From Aphrocallistes beatrix (taxonomy: Eukaryota > Porifera > Hexactinellida > Sceptrulophora > Aphrocallistidae): a stretch of 64,000 bases of DNA. The position numbers and the translations under genes were made by a program. Below the pieces are notes generated by a model. It did not search any database, had not been told where the DNA came from, and worked only from the letters and a program-made list of their open reading frames with translations. Every line of letters begins with the position of its first letter. Position 1 is the stretch's first letter. Shown piece by piece: positions 61,601 through 64,000 of this stretch. The DNA is taken from NCBI GenBank assembly GCA_963281255.1, contig OY725492.1, forward strand, positions 1,178,001 through 1,242,000. Direction: 5' to 3'.

Positions 61601-63055
61601 CTAGGAAAATTAACCGACACATTTTCCTCAAACACTCTAAATTTGCAGAAATATAGGATGTTCAGATCAGTACATTTCGAGAACCAGTTTAATCAGATTT
61701 TTCTCTGATGTGACAAAAAGTTTTGGGTTATTTTCTAAAATGTACCTAATTTGAATTGTGAATGAATAACTTTTCCTCATTTCTGATAATGAATTCATCG
61801 GATTTGTGAAATATTTCTATGGTGATTGAAAAGTATCTGGTGCTAAATCGTCATGGAACCTCGATTATGAAGACATTTTTTACAGAAGCATTGGGTCTTG
61901 ATTCGCGATTTTGGCTGTGAGTCAGGACACATTTTTTCTTCAAAAAATTCAGCTTACAAAACACAGTTTTAAGTATTACACTCGAAAAAATTTTAACATC
62001 ACTGAAAATATTCGAATCGCATCTCTAAAGACCATAATAACTAAGATTGTTTGAATAGAAGAAAGTAAACGAAGCGCGCTTGTATAGATTAAAACACTAG
62101 GAAATTTTGTAACGAATATACACAGTCGCAAAAGTTAATCGAATGACCAATGCCACCTAGTAAAACTAATACAGTCCCGGAAAAAAAGTCTGAAATATTT
62201 TAGAATTTTCCAATTTCTTTCAAAATTTACCAGATAGTACTAAAAATTAAGGGCTATCCAACAAAATATAGATTTTTTGTGTTATAAAAAGAGTAGACTC
62301 TAGATTTTCATTGCATTAAATTGCTAAAAAATATTCATCTTTTTTAATACAATATTCCAGACTTTTTGCCGGGACTGTATATAATCTCCTATTCGAAGAT
62401 TATATTTTATGTCCTAAAAATATTTGCAATTTTCATTTGTGTTTGTTTGATCGGAAAAGATTATACATCTCACTTCGTTGCCTCATATAATTAGAATAAT
62501 TTCTAGCCTAGAAATAATGAATTTTACACTGATTTAAGGTTACAATTCTAGCTACTTGATCTTCACAATAGAGCGCATAAAATCGAATAACCAAATCGCA
62601 AACTCTCTATAGTATATTCAAATACCAGAATAAGAGGATACAAGCAGCATTTCAAAAGGTAAAATGATTGGAGAGTAACTCACCAGGAAGATTGCCACAG
62701 TAATAACATCCAATATTTAAATCCGAGCAAGGATGGTCATACCACAGGTTATTACGCATGGAAGTTATTACACAATCGTAATCAAAGTAGTTATCAACCC
62801 AATTTCTATAGTAACTGTTGTTTCCATCGCTCCACACATAAGCCCCATCTTCTTCAATGTCATTCAGACCAATCCAACAATATCTAGTTGGAAAAGGACC
62901 TCCAGCAAGACGTAGTGCTATAACTTCAACTCCTGAAGTAATGCTAGCTAGTTCTCCTCCCCAAGACTGACAACGAGCTCTAGCATCGAACCAATCAAGT
63001 GCTGTGCTCGAAAAGTAGCTGAAGCACTTTCCATCACTTGTAACCAAGTCACATC
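40364..63055 (-). CDS. Adhesion GPCR with repeated Ig and C-type lectin modules (3' 21 exons)
   Basis: Transcribed high to low. Exons: 63055-62684, 60413-60105, 57055-56747, 56609-56238, 53945-53637, 53307-52999, 52861-52490, 51756-51448, 50338-50030, 49874-49503, 48470-48177, 47748-47473, 46838-46539, 46386-46090, 45916-45638, 44774-44140, 43840-43526, 43144-43001, 42620-42125, 41447-40827, 40668-40364. Phases agree throughout; the first 15 are phase 1-1. Architecture: (CTL-Igb-Iga) cassettes, Ig-like exons, I-set Ig plus GAIN, GPS, 7TM, acidic tail. Adhesion GPCRs are plasma-membrane receptors autocleaved at the GPS and activated by a tethered peptide. The signal peptide and 5' exons lie beyond the window. 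Whether all cassettes enter one mRNA is unknown; an alternative is separate genes, but no terminal exons or stops separate them. Confidence 0.8.
40827..41447 (-). CDS. GPCR exon: TM4-TM7
   Basis: 207 codons, phase 1-1. Four hydrophobic segments: LILFGWISPVLIPIITIAVA, WAFIAPIWTMILINTIFLII, LITGLVLTPVLGLPWLILIF, WVFIIVNGLMGLVFLLVVVL. LGLPWL in TM6 and NGLMG in TM7 are the adhesion-class signatures. The loop before TM5 has the conserved C-F/W region (RHCFLNIKGGVIWAF). Confidence 0.92.
42125..42620 (-). CDS. GPCR exon: GPS and TM1-TM3
   Basis: Phase 0 to 1. GPS region: CVFLDGTNWVSKGL, then CISPHFTSFTVF. The usual second Cys of C-x-C is replaced (C-I-S) and the cleavage triad reads HFT rather than HLT/HLS. 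TM1-3 follow: AISYVFVGISFISLLISLII, YFNYCLSMLLATGLFMFGI and FLMHYSWLAVFTWTLCIG, the last with the adhesion-class HY..L..F.W pattern. Confidence 0.92.
43001..43144 (-). CDS. GPCR exon: GAIN domain part 3
   Basis: 48 codons, phase 0-0, acceptor TTTCTCAAG, donor GTAAGT. Encodes IATSITKRIESNN to GKFGIIQLTEN, beta-strand-like sequence ahead of the GPS exon. Confidence 0.75.
43193..43290. mobile_element. Family E Tigger-like remnant in GPCR intron
   Basis: TACAGTGGATGCCGGTTATAAG at the left, then TTTATAATCGAGATGTTCATAT inverted within; the right end is diverged. Confidence 0.4.
43526..43840 (-). CDS. GPCR exon: GAIN domain part 2
   Basis: 105 codons, phase 0-0. QQAEQTISTIPTALAV and LERFSQRLIEDL form helices; LITIVAQNVALNSSD and EIVLPKR are typical GAIN-B strands. 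Confidence 0.85.
44140..44774 (-). CDS. GPCR exon: I-set Ig plus GAIN part 1
   Basis: Phase 1 to 0. Residues about 25-110 form an I-set Ig (GSIECVATGVPLPDIYW ... KIFYCVAENVAG). A helical GAIN-A region follows with NEIS-type spacing and several N-x-S/T sites. It is the last ectodomain exon with phase 1 entry; downstream GAIN exons are phase 0. Confidence 0.88.
44973..45480. mobile_element. Two opposed B1 fragments
   Basis: A minus-oriented 3' part at 44973-45265 (CAAGCGCGCTTTGCGC at the left) abuts a plus-oriented 5' part at 45266-45480 (TATATTAAAATGCAAGG). Confidence 0.55.
45638..45916 (-). CDS. GPCR Ig-like exon, type c
   Basis: 92 codons plus split bases, phase 1-1. Encodes SLNDGSIQSFSLLPPKM, STNLAGRWKRPDNSSV and TQGGVYKFYVKNW: Ig-like strands with W but no core cysteines. 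Nearly identical to the exon at 47748-47473. Confidence 0.8.
46090..46386 (-). CDS. GPCR Ig-like exon, type e
   Basis: Phase 1-1. LFLYCNSSNSSISLTDIKW and GTSYSIQCVDIRT give a C-W-C Ig pattern. The frame extends upstream of the visible Met to the acceptor at 46387. Confidence 0.75.
46539..46838 (-). CDS. GPCR Ig-like exon, type d
   Basis: Phase 1-1. EDTALYCITENSTPWSYVDL and TDQPGYYSCQVTRNG form a clear V/I-type Ig core related to the Iga/Igb exons. Confidence 0.85.
46896..47453 (-). mobile_element. B2 Helitron-like element, full length
   Basis: CAAGCGCGCTTCGCTTGC at 46898 to AATCGAGTTTTAATAGTAAGGA ending at 47453, with the hairpins and AT/CAAA microsatellite of the family. It ends 20 bp from the donor of the next exon. 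Confidence 0.75.
47473..47748 (-). CDS. GPCR Ig-like exon, type c, second copy, GC donor
   Basis: Phase 1 start, acceptor ATTTGCAG. Sequence parallels the 45916 exon (STNLAGRWQRPDNSSV). The 3' boundary reads ATAG/GCACGT where the sibling has CCAG/GTGAGT, so splicing must use a GC donor to keep phase 1, or this exon is inactive. Confidence 0.6.
47912..48140. mobile_element. GC-ended TIR MITE
   Basis: CAGGCCCGACGGAAGCGGTCGG at the left; GGGCCCGACC, then GTGCTTCCGCCGGGCCTG inverted at the right. AT-rich core. Flanking TGTAT repeats could be part of a duplication. hAT affinity is a guess. Confidence 0.65.
48177..48470 (-). CDS. GPCR Igb exon, copy 1
   Basis: Phase 1-1. VTLFGKVESGFESL, TTLFCITESKNTPSVVWEY and GNYSCSVSRDNG. 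It uses a donor (GTATGT) five codons earlier than its paralogues, losing the PTAMY end. Confidence 0.85.
48516..48850. mobile_element. B3-type repeat, copy 1
   Basis: CGGTCGACAGACCGATAGTGCA through CCTATATTAGCTGTTGAG. A homologous copy at 55680-56015 ends in a family B hairpin-like tail. Confidence 0.5.
48855..49047. mobile_element. D element right arm
   Basis: Ends GTCCCGTCCCGGAACTTAGGC ATGCCC, complementary to the left end of the D element at 14791; only one arm is present. Confidence 0.6.
49503..49874 (-). CDS. GPCR C-type lectin exon, copy 1
   Basis: 124-residue CTL domain, phase 1-1. GKCFSYF, WFDARARCQSWGGELASI, CWIGLNDIEEDGAYVWSDGS, NWVDNYFDYDCV, NLWYDHPC, CYYC: the conserved WIGL core and disulfide cysteines are intact. 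The sugar/Ca2+ motifs are not canonical (no EPN or QPD; WYD in place of WND), so calcium-dependent sugar binding is doubtful. Confidence 0.92.
50030..50338 (-). CDS. GPCR Iga exon, copy 1
   Basis: Phase 1-1, 309 nt. GSLFGKLDSGYRGLENY, STLFCVRERVNTSVLIWEHV, MPGFYSCTTSRDHG: single Ig domain with C-W-C core. Confidence 0.88.
51040..51288 (+). mobile_element. B2 3' fragment
   Basis: It ends GGAAGCAAGCGAAGCGCACTTG; the middle is diverged from other B2 copies. Confidence 0.5.
51448..51756 (-). CDS. GPCR Igb exon, copy 2
   Basis: Phase 1-1, 309 nt. VTLFGKVESGFESLISHEH to VVVMADPTAMYG, C-W-C Ig core. Confidence 0.9.
52490..52861 (-). CDS. GPCR C-type lectin exon, copy 2
   Basis: 372 nt, phase 1-1, nearly identical to copy 1 (LVTRDGKCF; DGNNSYYRNW). 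Donor GTTAGT. Flanking introns also resemble those of copies 1 and 3. Confidence 0.92.
52999..53307 (-). CDS. GPCR Iga exon, copy 2
   Basis: 309 nt, phase 1-1. GTPFGTLESGYRGLENY; here the usual GK of FGK is GT. Ig cysteines intact. Confidence 0.88.
53637..53945 (-). CDS. GPCR Igb exon, copy 3
   Basis: 309 nt, phase 1-1. VTLFGKIESGFESLISHEH to MADPTTMYG. Confidence 0.9.
54195..55180 (+). pseudogene. Non-LTR retrotransposon RT C-terminal fragment
   Basis: Opposite to the host gene, in the intron between Igb3 and CTL3. DLGVWMDSSGH, FIRPKLEYACHIWSPYL, LEKVQRRATKC, LWNGLPESTV: typical Jockey/CR1-type ORF2 C-terminus. The stop is followed by a non-coding tail and (TTA)n at about 55157-55177. 5'-truncated. 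Confidence 0.88.
55182..55596 (+). mobile_element. B2 element, 5'-truncated
   Basis: Starts at GGCTATGGCTCTACTAAG directly after the LINE tail and ends GCAAGTAAGCGAAACGCGCTTG. Confidence 0.6.
55680..56015 (+). mobile_element. B3-type repeat, copy 2
   Basis: CGGTTGACAGACCGATAGTG to CAGCGCAAGCAAGCAAAGCATCC; the terminal motif links it to family B. Confidence 0.5.
56238..56609 (-). CDS. GPCR C-type lectin exon, copy 3
   Basis: 372 nt, phase 1-1. LLTSDGKCFSYFLSTALDW, CYYCGNFIG. Conserved CTL core; WYDHPC retained. Confidence 0.92.
56747..57055 (-). CDS. GPCR Iga exon, copy 3
   Basis: 309 nt, phase 1-1. GPLFGKLDSGYRGSENY to HPSTLPG; donor GTAGAT is weaker than in its siblings. Confidence 0.87.
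57405..58345 (+). pseudogene. Mariner transposase relic with multiple frameshifts
   Basis: REGRESIEDKPRAGRPIS, stop, ARWVPHALTQ, IVTGDETWIRYSEP, GMRSLHDN and, in a third frame, NPPYSPDPAPCDFWFF: all three catalytic Asp regions are recognisable but broken by stops and frame changes. TIRs not found. Confidence 0.85.
58346..58556 (-). mobile_element. B1 5'-end fragment
   Basis: GAGAGTGAAGCCGTATATAG to ATTCGGACAAACAAACAAAC; it separates the two mariners. Confidence 0.55.
58561..59891 (-). mobile_element. Complete-length mariner element
   Basis: 1,331 bp with inverted ends CTTAGGTCATTTCAAAAGTAC at both sides and TA target duplication (58559-58560, 59892-59893). Encodes the broken transposase listed separately. 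Confidence 0.92.
58642..59702 (-). pseudogene. Mariner transposase, inactivated
   Basis: Begins MASKSSIIELE then a stop; further stops and frame changes occur until 59,100. The last 152 codons are intact: LLHDNASSHK and NYPPYSPDLSPCDFWLF give the second and third catalytic Asp with mariner-type spacing. Confidence 0.9.
60105..60413 (-). CDS. GPCR Igb exon, copy 4
   Basis: 309 nt, phase 1-1. Same Ig core (VVWEYVDLSGVRTD, GFYSCSVSRDNG); a cysteine replaces Tyr near the end (TAMCG). Confidence 0.9.
60531..61054 (+). mobile_element. B2 Helitron-like element, full length
   Basis: TCCTTACTATTAAAACTCG to GCAAGCGAAGCGTGCTTG, followed at once by another B2 5'-like start (61056-61078). Confidence 0.7.
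61083..61395. mobile_element. Family A relative, single arm
   Basis: CTATAGCCTATTCTACGTAG onward matches the left arm of the 14297 element; the other arm is missing. A Tigger-like end (CTACAGTGGAGTCTCC) follows at about 61400-61437 and a B2 fragment at 61440-61580. Confidence 0.55.
61580..62086. mobile_element. Family C copy and B 3' end
   Basis: Shares GAAATATAGGATGTTCAGAT and ACCATAATAACTAAGATTG with the 26322-27031 element. It closes in AAACGAAGCGCGCTTG, a family B terminus. Confidence 0.5.
62172..62377. mobile_element. 206-bp mariner/Tc1-type MITE
   Basis: CAGTCCCGGAAAAAAAGTCTG at the left, CAGACTTTTTGCCGGGACTG at the right, TA on both sides. Confidence 0.85.
62684..63055 (-). CDS. GPCR C-type lectin exon, copy 4
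   Basis: 372 nt, phase 1-1. LVTSDGKCFSYF to CYYCGNLPG; CTL core intact. The most 5' exon visible; its phase 1 start requires upstream exons outside the window. Confidence 0.92.
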
Positions 63056-63119
63056 CTAGGAAAAAAAAAAGTAATTAATGTTCTCAATGAAAGTGAATCA
63101 AGTGGAATTTAGGTTAAAC

Positions 63120-64000
63120 CATAGCCTACTATAATAAGGCCTCAGAGTAACTTTCGAATTTGGGACTAGGGATGCGGAGAAGATTGTTGAACTAATACGT
63201 ACATGGGCTGCCTTAAGTCATTAACAAAGCATAATAGAGCATAGGAATGTATTACCAGCATATATAAATATGGTGTCAAAATACTCATATCCGTTGTTAA
63301 AATTTAGATTAGTCACCATATGGTTGCGCAATAGGTTATATTTGTGACAAATTTGGTGATTTTCAGAGGTCGTTTAAGGGCACTTCTATCTAAGTTGACT
63401 AATTCATGAATTATCAATGAATTACTCAAAATTTGAAACTAAAAAAATGAAAAAAATATTTGATATTTCGCTTAGGGACTGAACAATGTTAGAGGTATAT
63501 AACATGAGCAACCCTTTTTGGAGATATAATCTGCACTAATGTTGAGATTTTGAATAATTCATAATTCTTCATCATTTTTCAATGAATTAGTCAACTTAGA
63601 CTTCTATGTGTTTTTATTATAAAACTTTTCGCATAGAACTGAGATGTGGATCGGTTAATACGAAAAATTTGGATTTTTTTCATGGAATATTGCTACATTC
63701 CAGTGTTGCTATAGAAATGTGTTTTGGTCAGTTGGGATCATGTCTTGAAAACCGCGATAGCTACACATTCAAATGTGATTCCATTTGATAGCAAATATAC
63801 TACATCCTATTAAGCGATAATATAATTTCGACGTCTAAATTAAATGGTTTACGAGATATTCGACAAATTACCGAATGTAACCAATATGATAAATTATATA
63901 ATAACTCGTAAACCATTAAATTTAGACAAATAAATTATATTTTCACTCAATAGGAAATAGTCTATTGGCTATCAAATGGAATTACTTTCGAATGTCTAGC
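63120..64000. mobile_element. Family A foldback, runs off the window
   Basis: Inserted in the Iga-CTL intron: paralogous introns read GGTTAAACATTC, here GGTTAAAC is followed by CATAGCCTACTATAATAAGG. The left arm and part of the right arm are visible, with another MITE nested at 63390-63599. Confidence 0.85.
63390..63599. mobile_element. 210-bp MITE with 8-bp target duplication
   Basis: CTAAGTTGACTAATTCAT and complement ATGAATTAGTCAACTTAG-like ends, flanked by exact ACTTCTAT (63382-63389 and 63600-63607). The 8-bp duplication suggests a hAT-type origin. Confidence 0.85.

Overview
The window is eukaryotic: GT-AG introns, an AT-rich background, metazoan-type proteins and very heavy transposable-element load. 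The gene set (RNF213/mysterin, DDX24, an adhesion-class GPCR with Ig and C-type lectin modules) points to an invertebrate animal. I cannot place it further from sequence alone.

Layout. (1) Bases 1-5475 are mobile DNA: a head-to-tail array of Helitron-like repeats (family B), then a terminal-inverted-repeat element carrying a broken Ty3/gypsy-type gag-protease-RT fragment. (2) Bases 5476-29514, plus strand, hold the last 23 exons of an RNF213-like gene, 1,615 codons open end to end with matching splice phases. Its 5' part, including the AAA+ motor, lies left of the window. The RING finger of RNF213 is absent, and the RZ finger exon survives only as a decayed relic, so this looks like a mysterin without its zinc fingers. 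One 7.5-kb intron is filled with nested elements: an OTU-protease transposon relic, a 1.08-kb foldback element, a 185-bp tandem repeat, and a three-layer nested foldback. (3) Bases 32207-35750, minus strand, hold a two-exon DDX24/MAK5-type RNA helicase, strikingly GC-rich against its surroundings, with DEVD in motif II. (4) Bases 40364 to beyond 63055, minus strand, hold the 3' 21 exons of an adhesion GPCR: repeated Ig-CTL-Ig cassettes, further Ig-like exons, an I-set Ig plus GAIN domain, an atypical GPS, seven membrane segments and an acidic tail. Every extracellular cassette exon is phase 1-1, and the cassettes are recent tandem duplications including their introns.

Repeat families named here: A = foldback elements ending CATAGCCTACT, flanked by 7-bp target duplications; B1/B2/B3 = Helitron-like elements with a CAAGCG-CGCTTG hairpin at one end; C = a long inverted repeat starting CAGGGTGGC; D = CCGGGACGGGAC repeat element; E = pogo/Tigger-like small elements; plus four mariner relics, two LINE 3' relics and several MITEs. 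The three host genes show no operon-like relation. The RNF213 and DDX24 genes converge at 29.5-32.2 kb, while DDX24 and the GPCR run in the same direction.
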